DNA from: Mycobacterium sp. E2479
Lineage (GTDB): Bacteria > Actinomycetota > Actinomycetes > Mycobacteriales > Mycobacteriaceae
DNA length: 64,000 nucleotides
NCBI RefSeq assembly: GCF_001667925.1
Contig: NZ_LZJR01000165.1
Span: forward strand, 1-64,000
Direction: 5' to 3'
Position numbers and translations under genes: made by a program. The notes below the pieces were generated by a model. It saw only the letters and a list, made by a program, of their open reading frames with translations, was not told where the DNA came from and ran no database searches. Positions 7,262 through 15,888 of the stretch are shown here, one piece after another. The first letter of the stretch is position 1, and every line of letters begins with the position of its first letter.

Positions 7262-8458
7262 CTAACCCAGGGACGCCAGCGCGCGCACCAACTGGTCGAC
7301 TTCGGCCGTCGTCGAGTAGTGCGCCAGGCCGACCGTGACGGCGCCGCCAACGTCGTTGACGCCCAACACATCCAGCGCGCGCGAACTTTCGTTGGTGACG
7401 GCCAGAATCCCGTTGTCCGCCAACCGCTGAACAACTCGCTCGGCGGGCACGCCGTTCAGCGCGAAACTGACCACCGGGATCCGCACCTCGGGACGACCGA
7501 TCACCATCACCAATGGCAGCGAGCGCAACGACACCATCAGGTAGTCGTAGATCCGGTTCAGGTACGACGTGGCGGACTGCATCGATACCGCCAGGCGTTC
7601 GCGCCGACTACCGCGGGCGGACTCGTCGAGCGACGCCAAGTACTCGATGCTGGCCACCACCCCGGCGAGCAGACCGAATTGGTGCGCACCGATCTCGAGG
7701 CGGGCCGGACCCATGGCCTTGGGGTCCGGAGAGATGGAACTGAACGAGTTGAGCAACGCGGGCTCCCGGAACACGATCGCCCCGATCGGTGGACCGCCCC
7801 ATGCCGCGGCGTTCACCGCCACCACGTCGGCGTCAGCTTCCTTGACATCGAGCAGCCGGTAGGGCGCGGCGGCGGAATGGTCTACCACCGCCAGACCACC
7901 GACGTCGTGCACCAGCTTGGTCATCGCCCGCAGGTCGGTGACCGTGCCCAGCGCCGCGGAGGCCGAGGCGACGGCGACCAGCCTGGTTGACTTCCCGATG
8001 AGGCCCTCCCACTGCCAGGTCGGCAGCTCACCGGTCTCGATGTCGATCTCGGCCCACTTGACCTTGGCGCCGTAGCGGTGCGCCGCGCGCAACCACGGGG
8101 CGATGTTGGCTTCGTCGTCCAGGCGGCTGACGATCACCTCGTAGCCCAGGCCGGCCCGCGACGACGATGCCTCGGCCAGTGCCGACAACAAGATCGCACG
8201 ATCGGCGCCCAGCACGACACCCGCAGGGTCGACATTGAACAGATCGGCCACGGCCGCCCGCGCCGCCTCCAGAACGGCGGCACTGCGCTGCGCCGATGGG
8301 TGTGCCCCCACCGTGGTGGGTCCGGACCTGCGGAAAGCCGTCGACACCGTGGTCGCGACGGAATCGGGAATCAGCATGCCGCTCGGGGCGTCGAAGTGTA
8401 CCCAGCCGTCACCCAGCGAAGGATGCAGTCCGCGCACCCGGGCGACGTCATATGCCAT
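7262..8458 (-). CDS. Cysteine desulfurase-like class V aminotransferase-fold protein, catalytic Lys not found
   Basis: 398-aa protein collinear with M. tuberculosis Rv3778c and similar to the SufS-like class V aminotransferases (VC1184/TIGR01976-type). Fold landmarks are present: the PLP-pyridine Asp in LAVVDHSAAAP, LGADRAILLSALAEA, and the C-terminal PVVSFALNGVPAERVVQRL. At the position where SufS proteins have the Schiff-base lysine (GHKxxGPxG), this protein reads AAAWGGPPIG, with Ala219-Trp220 and no lysine nearby. It may not form the internal aldimine. The start at 8458 was chosen over a 36-codon extension because a TAAGGT box lies 7 nt upstream and the extension is not family-like. Function unknown. 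Confidence 0.85.
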   Translation of the reverse strand: MAYDVARVRGLHPSLGDGWVHFDAPSGMLIPDSVATTVSTAFRRSGPTTVGAHPSAQRSAAVLEAARAAVADLFNVDPAGVVLGADRAILLSALAEASSSRAGLGYEVIVSRLDDEANIAPWLRAAHRYGAKVKWAEIDIETGELPTWQWEGLIGKSTRLVAVASASAALGTVTDLRAMTKLVHDVGGLAVVDHSAAAPYRLLDVKEADADVVAVNAAAWGGPPIGAIVFREPALLNSFSSISPDPKAMGPARLEIGAHQFGLLAGVVASIEYLASLDESARGSRRERLAVSMQSATSYLNRIYDYLMVSLRSLPLVMVIGRPEVRIPVVSFALNGVPAERVVQRLADNGILAVTNESSRALDVLGVNDVGGAVTVGLAHYSTTAEVDQLVRALASLG

Positions 8459-8465
8459 GTGGGCC

Positions 8466-8471
8466 ACCTTA
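8466..8471 (-). promoter_or_regulatory. Candidate -10 box for the class V aminotransferase-fold gene
   Basis: Minus-strand TAAGGT ends 7 nt before the ATG at 8458 and fits TAnnnT, implying a leaderless message. Confidence 0.45.
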
Positions 8472-8563
8472 GGCTTCCGCTTTTTCGCGAAACTGTGACG
8501 GTAGCGGGTCCCACAGACGTTCCGGCCAGTTGGTGGCCTCCCGAGCCTGGGCACCCGGGCAGC

Positions 8564-8569
8564 CATACT
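8564..8569 (+). promoter_or_regulatory. Candidate -10 box for the Rv3779-like gene
   Basis: CATACT (5 of 6 to TATACT) ends 6 nt before the GTG at 8576. The 117-bp divergent region therefore seems to hold a start for each of the two flanking genes. Confidence 0.45.
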
Positions 8570-8575
8570 AGTCGA

Positions 8576-10549
8576 GTGGGGCTCTGGTTCGGAACGCTCA
8601 TTGCATTGTTCTTGCTGATAGCGCCCGGGGCGATAGTCGCACGTATCAGTCAGTTGTCATGGCCGGTCGCTGTCGCGGTTGGCCCGGCGCTGACCTTCGG
8701 CGTAGTAGCGCTCGCCATTATTCCCTTTGGTGCCATCGGAATTCCGTGGAACGGCTGGACCGCGCTGGCGGCGCTGGTCGTGGTGTGCCTGCTGATGACA
8801 GTCCTGCAGCTGTTGCTGGCCCGCTTCCGCGACCACGACGCCGAAGCTCGCGGGGTCACCCGCTGGCCCGCCATCACGGTGGGGGCGGGTGTGGTGTTGG
8901 GATCGCTGCTCGTCATGTGGGCCGCCTATCGCGGCCTCGCCGCCCATTGGCAGACCATCCCGAGCACCTGGGACGCCGTCTGGCATGCCAACGAGGTGCG
9001 CTTCATCTTGGACACCGGACAGGCGTCGTCGACGCACATGGGCGAGCTGCGCAACGTCGAGACCCACAAGACGCTGTACTACCCTTCGGTGTTCCACGCC
9101 CTGGTCGCCGTGTTCTGCCAGCTGACCGGGGCAGCGCCCACCACCGGCTACACACTGACGTCGGTCGCCGCATCGGTCTGGCTGTTCCCCACCGGCGCGG
9201 CGATGCTGACCTGGCATCTGCTGCGGCGGCACACCACTCAGTGGCGTAGCGCCGGGGCGGCGGCCACCGCCGCGGCGCTGTCGGCGTCTTTCACGGCGGT
9301 CCCCTATGTCGAGTTCGGCGTCGCCGCGATGCCCAACCTCGCGGCCTATGGCGTCGCGATTCCGGCTTTCGTCTTGATCACCACCACGCTGCGACACCGC
9401 GACCGCATCCCGGCGGCCGTCCTGGCCTGGGTGGGCGTCATGTCCGTGCACATCACCGGTGGGGTGATCGTGTTGTTGTTCCTGGTGGCCTGGTGGCTCA
9501 TGGATGCGGTGTGGCATCCGGTACGCGGCAGGCTGGCCGATTTACTCGCCCTCGCCTGCGTTGCGGTGGTCTCCGGACTGATCCTGTTGCCGCAGTTCAT
9601 CAGCGTCCAGGGGCAGGAAGACATCATCGCCGGGCATTCCTTTCTCACCTACCTCAGCAAGAAACGGGGACTCTTCGACACCGTCTTCCAGCACTCCCGC
9701 CACCTCAACGATTTCCCGGTGCAGTACGGGCTGATCGTGGTGGCGGCCATCGGCGGGGTCATTTTCCTGGTCAAGAAGATCTGGTGGCCGCTCGCCTTGT
9801 GGCTGGTGCTGGTGGTGGTCGACGTCGACGCCGGGAACCCGCTGGGTGGGCCGATCGGTGCGGTGGCCGGAATGTTCGGCGAGTTCTTCTACAAAGATCC
9901 GCGCCGGATTTCGGCCGCCATCACCTTGCTGCTCGAGCCGATGGCCGGTGTCGCGGTGTTCGCGATCGTCGTGGGCATTGTGGCCGGCGCCAGGCGGGTG
10001 ACCGGCCGTTTCAAACCACTCCCTGCCCCGGTTTGGGTCTCGGCCACCGCCGTGCTGCTGGTGGCGACCACCGTGCTCACCGGTCGCCACTACCTGTATC
10101 GGCACCTGGTGTTATTCGGCGACAAGTACGACTCGGTGATGATCGACCAGCGCGACCTGATGGCCATGGCCTACCTGGCCAAGCTGCCGGGCGCGCACGA
10201 GACGTTGATCGGCAACGCCAACACCGACGGCACCGCCTGGATGTACGCCGTCGCGGATCTACATCCGTTATGGACTCACTACGACTACCCCCAACAGATG
10301 GGGCCGGGGCCGAACCGATACATCTTCTGGACCTCGGCCCGCAAAGGCGAATCCGATCCACGGGTCCTCGAAGCGATTAAAGCGCTCAATATCCGGTACA
10401 TCTACACCAGCACGCCGACTGTCCGGGGGTTCGCCGTACCCGAAGGACTAGTGTCACTGGATAAGTCGAAGTCGTGGGCGTTGATCTACGACAACGGCGG
10501 TGCGCGAATTTATGAATGGCGCGGAACCGGCACGACGCCACACCCATAG
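8576..10549 (+). CDS. Polytopic membrane protein, GT-C-like (Rv3779-like)
   Basis: 657-aa integral membrane protein with roughly a dozen hydrophobic segments, starting with GTLIALFLLIAPGAIVARI, and a C-terminal extracytoplasmic-looking domain (about 500-657) rich in Tyr and Trp. Collinear with M. tuberculosis Rv3779 (666 aa), which has been linked to polyprenyl-phosphomannose synthesis. The size and DAVWHANEVRFILDTG loop after an early helix suggest a GT-C type glycosyltransferase, where an acidic residue in the first loop is catalytic. The GTG at 8576 was chosen because the upstream open frame overlaps the divergent neighbour and is arginine-rich nonsense. It lies just upstream of bpa and the galactan genes, consistent with a cell-envelope role. 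Confidence 0.8.
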   Translation: MGLWFGTLIALFLLIAPGAIVARISQLSWPVAVAVGPALTFGVVALAIIPFGAIGIPWNGWTALAALVVVCLLMTVLQLLLARFRDHDAEARGVTRWPAITVGAGVVLGSLLVMWAAYRGLAAHWQTIPSTWDAVWHANEVRFILDTGQASSTHMGELRNVETHKTLYYPSVFHALVAVFCQLTGAAPTTGYTLTSVAASVWLFPTGAAMLTWHLLRRHTTQWRSAGAAATAAALSASFTAVPYVEFGVAAMPNLAAYGVAIPAFVLITTTLRHRDRIPAAVLAWVGVMSVHITGGVIVLLFLVAWWLMDAVWHPVRGRLADLLALACVAVVSGLILLPQFISVQGQEDIIAGHSFLTYLSKKRGLFDTVFQHSRHLNDFPVQYGLIVVAAIGGVIFLVKKIWWPLALWLVLVVVDVDAGNPLGGPIGAVAGMFGEFFYKDPRRISAAITLLLEPMAGVAVFAIVVGIVAGARRVTGRFKPLPAPVWVSATAVLLVATTVLTGRHYLYRHLVLFGDKYDSVMIDQRDLMAMAYLAKLPGAHETLIGNANTDGTAWMYAVADLHPLWTHYDYPQQMGPGPNRYIFWTSARKGESDPRVLEAIKALNIRYIYTSTPTVRGFAVPEGLVSLDKSKSWALIYDNGGARIYEWRGTGTTPHP

Positions 10550-10570
10550 TCCACAAAGGATGGTGAAGGA

Positions 10571-11080
10571 TTGAGTACCCGCAACGATGACGACGACGTC
10601 GAGATCATCGGAGGCGTCGACCCGCGAATGATGGCGATCACCGACGAGGACGCCGACGAGCGTTCCCTGACCGACCTGGTCGAGCAGCCGGCCAAGGTGA
10701 TGCGAATCGGGACGATGATCAAGCAGCTGCTCGAGGAGGTGCGCGCCGCACCGCTGGACGAGGCCAGCCGTAACCGGCTGCGCGAGATCCACGCGACCAG
10801 CATCCGGGAACTGGAAGAGGGCTTGGCACCGGAGCTGCGTGAGGAGCTCGATCGCCTCACCCTGCCCTTCAACGAGGATGCCGCGCCGTCCGACGCCGAA
10901 TTGCGCATCGCCCAAGCGCAGCTGGTCGGCTGGCTGGAAGGGCTGTTCCACGGCATCCAGACCGCGCTGTTCGCGCAACAGATGGCGGCTCGCGCGCAGC
11001 TGGAGAAGATGCGTCAGGGCGCGCTTCCCTCCGGCGTTGGTAAGCCGGGCGGCGCACCCGGGCACGGTCAGTACCTGTAA
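10571..11080 (+). CDS. bpa: Bacterial proteasome activator Bpa (PafE)
   Basis: 169-aa protein, collinear with M. tuberculosis Rv3780. It is an ATP-independent ring-forming activator that docks on the 20S proteasome core and lets it degrade unstructured proteins such as the heat-shock repressor HspR. The central part is strongly helical (LTDLVEQPAKVMRIG through MAARAQLEKMRQ), and the disordered Gly/Pro tail ends in GQYL, residues 166-169. That C-terminal motif is the docking signal inserted into the proteasome alpha-ring. TTG start preceded by GAAGGA at 10565-10570 only just upstream, so start choice is slightly uncertain; a more distal start is not available before the previous stop. It lies 21 bp after the Rv3779-like gene. 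Confidence 0.93.
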   Translation: MSTRNDDDDVEIIGGVDPRMMAITDEDADERSLTDLVEQPAKVMRIGTMIKQLLEEVRAAPLDEASRNRLREIHATSIRELEEGLAPELREELDRLTLPFNEDAAPSDAELRIAQAQLVGWLEGLFHGIQTALFAQQMAARAQLEKMRQGALPSGVGKPGGAPGHGQYL

Positions 11081-11095
11081 GCAGACGCAGCACCA

Positions 11096-11944
11096 ATGGC
11101 GCCGGATCCTGGTCCTCACATCGAGACGCACAACGCGTGGGTGGAGTTTCCCATCTTCGACGCCAAGTCGCGCTCGTTGAAAAAGGCTTTCTTGGGCAAG
11201 GCCGGCGGCACGATCGGACGCAACAGCTCCAACGTGGTGGTGGTCGAAGCGTTGCGTGACATCACCATGTCCCTCGAATTGGGCGACCGGGTCGGCCTGG
11301 TGGGCCACAACGGCGCGGGCAAATCGACTCTGCTGCGCCTACTTTCGGGCATCTACGAACCCACTCGGGGTTGGGCCACGGTCACCGGCCGGGTCGCACC
11401 GGTCTTCGATCTGGGCGTCGGCATGGACCCCGAGATCTCCGGCTACGAGAACATCATCATTCGCGGCCTGTTCCTGGGGCAGACGCGAAAGCAGATGCTG
11501 GCCAAGGTCGACGAGATCGCCGAGTTCACCGAGCTGGGCGACTACCTGTCCATGCCGCTGCGCACCTATTCCACCGGCATGCGCGTCCGGCTGGCGATGG
11601 GCGTCGTCACCAGCATCGACCCCGAGATCCTGCTGCTCGATGAGGGCATCGGCGCGGTGGATGCCGACTTTTTGAAGAAGGCGCAGTCGCGGCTGCAGAG
11701 CCTGGTGGAGCGCTCCGGAATCCTGGTTTTCGCCAGCCACTCCAACGAATTCCTGGCCCGCCTGTGCAAGACGGCGATGTGGATCGACCATGGCGTCATC
11801 CGCATGGCCGGCGGCATCGAGGACGTGGTGCGCGCGTACGAAGGGGACGACGCGGCCCGGACCGTCCGCGAGGTGCTGGAGGAGACCCAACAGACGAACC
11901 GGCTCGAAACACCGCTTGCCCAAAGAGCATCCGGGGATGAGTGA
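11096..11944 (+). CDS. wzt: Galactan ABC exporter ATPase Wzt (RfbE)
   Basis: 282-aa ABC ATPase, collinear with M. tuberculosis Rv3781. Walker A is GHNGAGKST with K76, the signature is YSTGMRVRLAMG and Walker B is ILLLDEGIGAVD, followed by a switch His in FASHSNEF. It is of the O-antigen/teichoic-acid exporter type and lacks the long C-terminal carbohydrate-binding domain of some Wzt proteins. It pairs with Wzm encoded two genes downstream, and glfT1 sits between them, so its cargo is probably lipid-linked galactan. Its last 8 bp overlap the glfT1 start, indicating coupled translation. Confidence 0.93.
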   Translation: MAPDPGPHIETHNAWVEFPIFDAKSRSLKKAFLGKAGGTIGRNSSNVVVVEALRDITMSLELGDRVGLVGHNGAGKSTLLRLLSGIYEPTRGWATVTGRVAPVFDLGVGMDPEISGYENIIIRGLFLGQTRKQMLAKVDEIAEFTELGDYLSMPLRTYSTGMRVRLAMGVVTSIDPEILLLDEGIGAVDADFLKKAQSRLQSLVERSGILVFASHSNEFLARLCKTAMWIDHGVIRMAGGIEDVVRAYEGDDAARTVREVLEETQQTNRLETPLAQRASGDE

Positions 11945-12911
11945 CACCGTCTTCGCGGTCGTCGTCACCCATCGGCGCCCTGACGAGCTGGCCAAATCGC
12001 TCGATGTGCTGAGCACGCAGACCCGGCTGCCCGATCACCTCATCGTGGTGGACAACGATTTCGCCGGCGACGGCCCGGGCTCCGGCCGGATCCGCGAAAT
12101 GGTTGCCGGCCAACCGATCCCGACCACCTACCTGGCGTCACGCCGAAACCTGGGCGGCGCAGGGGGTTTCGCGCTGGGCATGCTGCACGCACTGGCACAG
12201 GGCGCCGATTGGGTGTGGCTGGCCGACGACGACGGGCGTCCGCAGGACTCGAGCGTTCTGGCCACCCTGCTGGCATGCGCCGAAAAGCACGGCCTCGCCG
12301 AGGTGTCTCCGATGGTATGCAACTCCGACGACCCGGAGCGGCTGGCGTTCCCGCTGCGGCGCGGCTTGGTATGGCGCAGGCGCGCAAGCGAATTGCGCAC
12401 CGACGCGGGACAGGACCTGCTGCCCGGGATCGCCTCGTTGTTCAACGGCGCGCTGTTTCGGGCCGCCACCCTGGACGCGGTGGGCGTCCCGGACCTGCGG
12501 CTGTTCATCCGCGGCGACGAGGTGGAGATGCACCGCAGGCTGGTACGGTCCGGCCTGCCGTTCGGGACCTGCCTGGACACGATCTACTTGCATCCTTGCG
12601 GGTCGGATGAGTTTCGGCCCATTCTGGGTGGCCGCATGCACGCCCAGTATCCCGACAACCACACCAAGCGGTTCTACACCTACCGCAACCGCGGCTACCT
12701 GCTGTCGCAGCCCGGCCTGCGCAAGCTGCTGATGCAGGAATGGCTGCGGTTCGGTTGGTTCTTCCTGGTGACCCGTCGCGACCCGCCCGGCCTGATGGAA
12801 TGGATTCGGCTGCGGCGCTTGGGCAGTCGTGAACGGTTCGGCAGGCGCGAGGAGGCGGACCCGCCAAAGACACGCGCGAAGCGAAGCGACGGACAGGAGC
12901 GGCGCACATGA
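11937..12911 (+). CDS. glfT1: Galactofuranosyltransferase GlfT1
   Basis: 324-aa GT2-family glycosyltransferase, collinear with M. tuberculosis Rv3782. It adds the first galactofuranose residues to the decaprenyl-diphospho-GlcNAc-rhamnose linker from UDP-Galf at the cytosolic face of the membrane. The GT-A nucleotide and metal-binding motif is WLADDDGRP near residues 98-106, RRNLGGAGGFALG precedes it, and the catalytic-base region FIRGDEVEMHRR lies downstream. The ATG at 11937 overlaps the wzt stop, and its own stop overlaps the wzm start (ATGA). A longer upstream open frame inside wzt was rejected as out of family. Confidence 0.92.
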   Translation: MSDTVFAVVVTHRRPDELAKSLDVLSTQTRLPDHLIVVDNDFAGDGPGSGRIREMVAGQPIPTTYLASRRNLGGAGGFALGMLHALAQGADWVWLADDDGRPQDSSVLATLLACAEKHGLAEVSPMVCNSDDPERLAFPLRRGLVWRRRASELRTDAGQDLLPGIASLFNGALFRAATLDAVGVPDLRLFIRGDEVEMHRRLVRSGLPFGTCLDTIYLHPCGSDEFRPILGGRMHAQYPDNHTKRFYTYRNRGYLLSQPGLRKLLMQEWLRFGWFFLVTRRDPPGLMEWIRLRRLGSRERFGRREEADPPKTRAKRSDGQERRT

Positions 12912-13738
12912 CGTTCGTTGACGCGGCGGCACAGTCGCGCAGCCTTACCCGCGCCCGAGGCGACCTCGTCGACGGCTTCCGCCGCCACGAACTCTGGCTG
13001 CACCTGGGTTGGCAGGACATCAAGCAGCGCTACCGTCGCTCGGTGCTGGGACCGTTCTGGATCACGATCGCGACCGGAACCACCGCCGTCGCGATGGGAG
13101 GGTTGTACTCCAAGCTTTTTCATCTCGAGCTGTCGCTGCATCTACCCTATGTGACGCTGGGACTGATCATCTGGAACCTGATCAACGCCGCCATCCTGGA
13201 GGGCGCCGACGTCTTCGTCGCGAACGAGGGCCTGATCAAGCAACTGCCGACGCCGCTGAGTGTGCACGTCTACCGGCTGGTGTGGCGGCAGATGATCCTG
13301 TTCGCGCACAACATCGTCATCTACGTCGTCATCGCGATGATCTATCCCAAACCGTGGTCGTGGGCCGACCTTTCGGTGATCCCGGCGCTGGCACTGATCG
13401 TGCTCAACTGCATCTGGGTGTCGCTGTGTTTCGGCATCCTGGCGACCCGCTACCGCGACATCGGACCGTTGCTCTTTTCGGTGGTGCAATTGCTGTTCTT
13501 CATGACGCCGATCATCTGGAACGACGACACGCTGCGACAGCAAGGTGCGGGGCGCTGGTCGAAGATCGTCGAACTCAACCCGCTGCTGCACTATCTCGAC
13601 ATCGTGCGCGCGCCACTGCTGGGGTCGCACCAGGAGCTGCGGCACTGGGCCGTGGTGCTGGTGCTGACGGCGGTCGGCTGGCTGCTGGCCGCCTTCGCAA
13701 TGCGCCAGTACCGCGCCCGGGTGCCTTACTGGGTCTAG
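12908..13738 (+). CDS. wzm: Galactan ABC exporter permease Wzm (RfbD)
   Basis: 276-aa ABC-2 type permease, collinear with M. tuberculosis Rv3783. An N-terminal amphipathic stretch (ELWLHLGWQDIKQRYRRSVLG) is the usual gate helix of O-antigen exporters; about six transmembrane segments follow. It forms the channel for Wzt and probably flips lipid-linked galactan to the periplasmic side. The start overlaps the glfT1 stop by 4 bp (ATGA), so the three genes form one coupled operon. In M. tuberculosis Rv3784 follows; here the next gene is a dioxygenase, which marks a local difference. Confidence 0.93.
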   Translation: MTFVDAAAQSRSLTRARGDLVDGFRRHELWLHLGWQDIKQRYRRSVLGPFWITIATGTTAVAMGGLYSKLFHLELSLHLPYVTLGLIIWNLINAAILEGADVFVANEGLIKQLPTPLSVHVYRLVWRQMILFAHNIVIYVVIAMIYPKPWSWADLSVIPALALIVLNCIWVSLCFGILATRYRDIGPLLFSVVQLLFFMTPIIWNDDTLRQQGAGRWSKIVELNPLLHYLDIVRAPLLGSHQELRHWAVVLVLTAVGWLLAAFAMRQYRARVPYWV

Positions 13739-13808
13739 GGCCGTCCGTGCTTGCCGGGGGCTCGTTTTGGGTGGACAGTCGTGCTCAAACGTCGGATGGA
13801 GGGCGCCG

Positions 13809-14696
13809 ATGGAAATCGTGCCGTTGGGCCCAGGCTTTGCCGCGGAATTGCGCGGGGTCACCATCGGAGACGTCGCGTCGTCCGACGCCACGTACATGAC
13901 GGTGCGCGCGGCGTTCGAGGAGCACTCGGTTCTGGTCTTTCATGACCAGGACGTCACCGATGAGGCGCAGCTCGCCTTCTCGCGCCGCTTCGGGCCGCTC
14001 GAAGTCACCAAGGCGAAGTCGCAGGGCCAGGGCACCAACCTCGTGATCTTGGCGACCCTCGACGAGAAGGGCCACGTAGTGCCGGAAGATGACCGGCTCG
14101 CCCTGGAGAACAAGGCGAACCAGCTGTGGCACACCGACAGTTCGTTCAAGCGGGTGCCGGCGCTCGCTTCGGTGCTGTCGTCGCGCATCGTTCCATCGCG
14201 GGGCGGTGAGACCGAATACGTCTCCACCAGACTTGCGTTCGAGCGCCTCGATCCGGCATTGCAGCGGCGGCTGGAGGATTCGTTCGCCTGGCATGAATAC
14301 GCCTTTTCGCGCGGCAAGATCGCGCCCGATCTGGTCGGCCCGGCGGAGCGCGCCGCACTTCCGCCGCAATGTTGGCGCCTGGTGTGGAAGAACCCCGTCA
14401 ATGGTCGCAAGGCGTTGTACATGGCCTCGCACACCTACGCGATCGAGGGCATGGAGCGGGACGCGGCCCAAGAGTTGCTTGACGAGCTGACCCGAGCGGC
14501 AACCGCTCCCGGTGCAAGCTATCTGCACTCGTGGCGCGCCGGTGATGTGGTGATGTGGGACAACCGCGCGGTCATGCACCGCGGCCGGCCATGGCCGGCC
14601 ACAGAGCCGCGCTACATGGTGCGAAGCACGATCGCCGCGACGAGCGTGGACGGGCTCGACGCGATGCGTGCGCCGACACACCGCGCGGCGGACTGA
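13809..14696 (+). CDS. TauD/TfdA-family Fe(II)/2-oxoglutarate dioxygenase
   Basis: 295 aa. The iron facial triad is visible: H108-x-D110 in LWHTDSSF and the distal H257 in AVMHRGRPW, followed by Arg residues in EPRYMVRST that would bind 2-oxoglutarate. The HDQDVTDEAQLAFSRRFGPLE block is typical of TfdA, alkylsulfatase AtsK and taurine dioxygenases. It would hydroxylate a substrate with O2 and 2-oxoglutarate and release succinate and CO2; the substrate cannot be told. ATG with GGAGG at 13798-13802. It stands alone between wzm and the greA-like gene, where M. tuberculosis has Rv3784-Rv3787c, so it marks gene replacement or loss in one lineage. Confidence 0.9.
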   Translation: MEIVPLGPGFAAELRGVTIGDVASSDATYMTVRAAFEEHSVLVFHDQDVTDEAQLAFSRRFGPLEVTKAKSQGQGTNLVILATLDEKGHVVPEDDRLALENKANQLWHTDSSFKRVPALASVLSSRIVPSRGGETEYVSTRLAFERLDPALQRRLEDSFAWHEYAFSRGKIAPDLVGPAERAALPPQCWRLVWKNPVNGRKALYMASHTYAIEGMERDAAQELLDELTRAATAPGASYLHSWRAGDVVMWDNRAVMHRGRPWPATEPRYMVRSTIAATSVDGLDAMRAPTHRAAD

Positions 14697-14898
14697 CGGC
14701 CGCGACGATGCGGAGCGTGCGGCGCGCTCGTTGACCTGGCGTGACCGAATCATCCGGCGGGCGATTCGTCCCAGCGAGGACCTGGGAGATACCGGTTCGG
14801 AAACGAGCGGAGGCGCTTGCCGAATATGGTGGCGGCTACCTCCTCGTGGTGCGACACTGATACGCCATCCGAGCAAACTGGGCGAAAGGTCCACCGAC

Positions 14899-15378
14899 GT
14901 GAGCAAAAAGGCGCCAACGGCAGCGGACGCCGCGCGGAACAATCTCGAAGCGGAGCTGGACCGGCTACGGCAACGCCGTGAGCGCCTCGAGGCCGAGGTC
15001 AAGAACGACCGCGGCATGGTGGGCGACCACGGCGACGCGGCCGAGGCGATCCAGCGGGCGGAGGAACTGGTGGTGCTCACCGACCGGATCAGCGAATTGG
15101 ACCGGCGCTTGCGGACCGGGCCCACGGACGCCGACGCGTCCGAAACGCTGCCCGGCGGCACCGAGGTGACCCTGCGATTCGCCGATGGTGAAGTCGTCAC
15201 CATGCGGGTGATCTCCATCATCGAGGAGACCCCCGTCGGCCAAGAAGCCGAGACGCTGACCGCGCGCAGCCCCCTGGCCCAGGCCCTGGCCGGCCGGAAG
15301 CCCGGTGACAAGGTGACTTACTCGACGCCGCAGGGCGAGAACCAGGTCGAGCTGATCTCGGTCAAGCTGCCCCGCTGA
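14899..15378 (+). CDS. GreA/GreB-family secondary-channel factor (Rv3788-like)
   Basis: 159-aa protein with an N-terminal coiled-coil-like region (RNNLEAELDRLRQRRERLEAE, about residues 15-75) and a C-terminal GreA/FKBP-like domain (TEVTLRFADGEVVTMRVI, SPLAQALAGRKPGDKVTY). Collinear with M. tuberculosis Rv3788, a Gre homologue reported to bind RNA polymerase through the secondary channel and inhibit it rather than stimulate cleavage. The coiled-coil tip is shorter than in true GreA. The GTG at 14899 follows GGCGAAAGG; an upstream in-frame extension is Arg-rich and overlaps tauD. It precedes gtrA by 43 bp. Confidence 0.85.
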   Translation: MSKKAPTAADAARNNLEAELDRLRQRRERLEAEVKNDRGMVGDHGDAAEAIQRAEELVVLTDRISELDRRLRTGPTDADASETLPGGTEVTLRFADGEVVTMRVISIIEETPVGQEAETLTARSPLAQALAGRKPGDKVTYSTPQGENQVELISVKLPR

Positions 15379-15408
15379 CGCTCGCCCGGGAGGCCCCAAC
15401 GGCCCCGT

Positions 15409-15414
15409 TAGACT
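15409..15414 (+). promoter_or_regulatory. Candidate -10 box for gtrA
   Basis: TAGACT ends 7 nt before the ATG at 15422 and fits TAnnnT. It could drive a leaderless gtrA-dprE1-dprE2-aftA-embC transcript. Confidence 0.45.
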
Positions 15415-15421
15415 CCCCTCG

Positions 15422-15856
15422 ATGGTTGCCCCGGTACCCGATGCCGCGCCTGAAGACGCGCGACTGGACTTGAGCCTGACGACGCAGGTCCTCCGATTCG
15501 TCGTCACCGGGGGCATGGCGGGAATCGTGGACTTCGGGCTGTACCTGCTGCTGTGGAAGGTGCTGGGCGTACAGGTCGACCTGTCCAAGGCCACCAGTTT
15601 CATCGTCGGCACCATCACGGCCTACCTGATCAACCGCCGCTGGACCTTCCAGGCGACCCCCAGCACCGCCCGGTTCGTCGCAGTCATGGTTCTCTACGCG
15701 ATCACGTTCGCCGTCCAGGTCGGGCTCAATCACCTATGTCTGGCGTTACTGCACTACCGGGGCTGGGCGCCGCTCGTCGCATTCGTGATCGCGCAGGGCA
15801 CTGCGACGGTGATCAACTTCGTGGTACAGCGAGCCGTAATCTTCCGCATCCGCTGA
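15422..15856 (+). CDS. GtrA-family membrane protein (Rv3789-like)
   Basis: 144-aa protein with about four transmembrane helices, collinear with M. tuberculosis Rv3789. Core motifs are RFVVTGGMAGIVDFGLYL and TAYLINRRWTF, both standard for GtrA. Rv3789 has been proposed to reorient decaprenylphosphoryl-arabinose or to anchor the arabinosyltransferase AftA. Its position directly ahead of dprE1, dprE2 and aftA supports a decaprenylphosphoryl-arabinose role. The ORF is about 23 residues longer at the N-terminus than the M. tuberculosis protein; that extension is acidic and may not be translated if the RFVV region initiates internally, but a TAnnnT box supports the ATG at 15422. Confidence 0.88.
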   Translation: MVAPVPDAAPEDARLDLSLTTQVLRFVVTGGMAGIVDFGLYLLLWKVLGVQVDLSKATSFIVGTITAYLINRRWTFQATPSTARFVAVMVLYAITFAVQVGLNHLCLALLHYRGWAPLVAFVIAQGTATVINFVVQRAVIFRIR

Positions 15857-15888
15857 GCCGCCCGAGGCAAGCGGTACCCTCTTTGACG

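Noticed and set aside
8078..8575. N-terminal extension of the Rv3779-like membrane protein
   Set aside because: It overlaps the divergent aminotransferase-fold gene and is Arg-rich without homology; a GTG with a -10 box lies at 8576.
14697..14898. N-terminal extension of the greA-like gene through the 200-bp gap
   Set aside because: It overlaps the end of tauD and reads as Arg-rich noise; the GTG at 14899 gives the family start.
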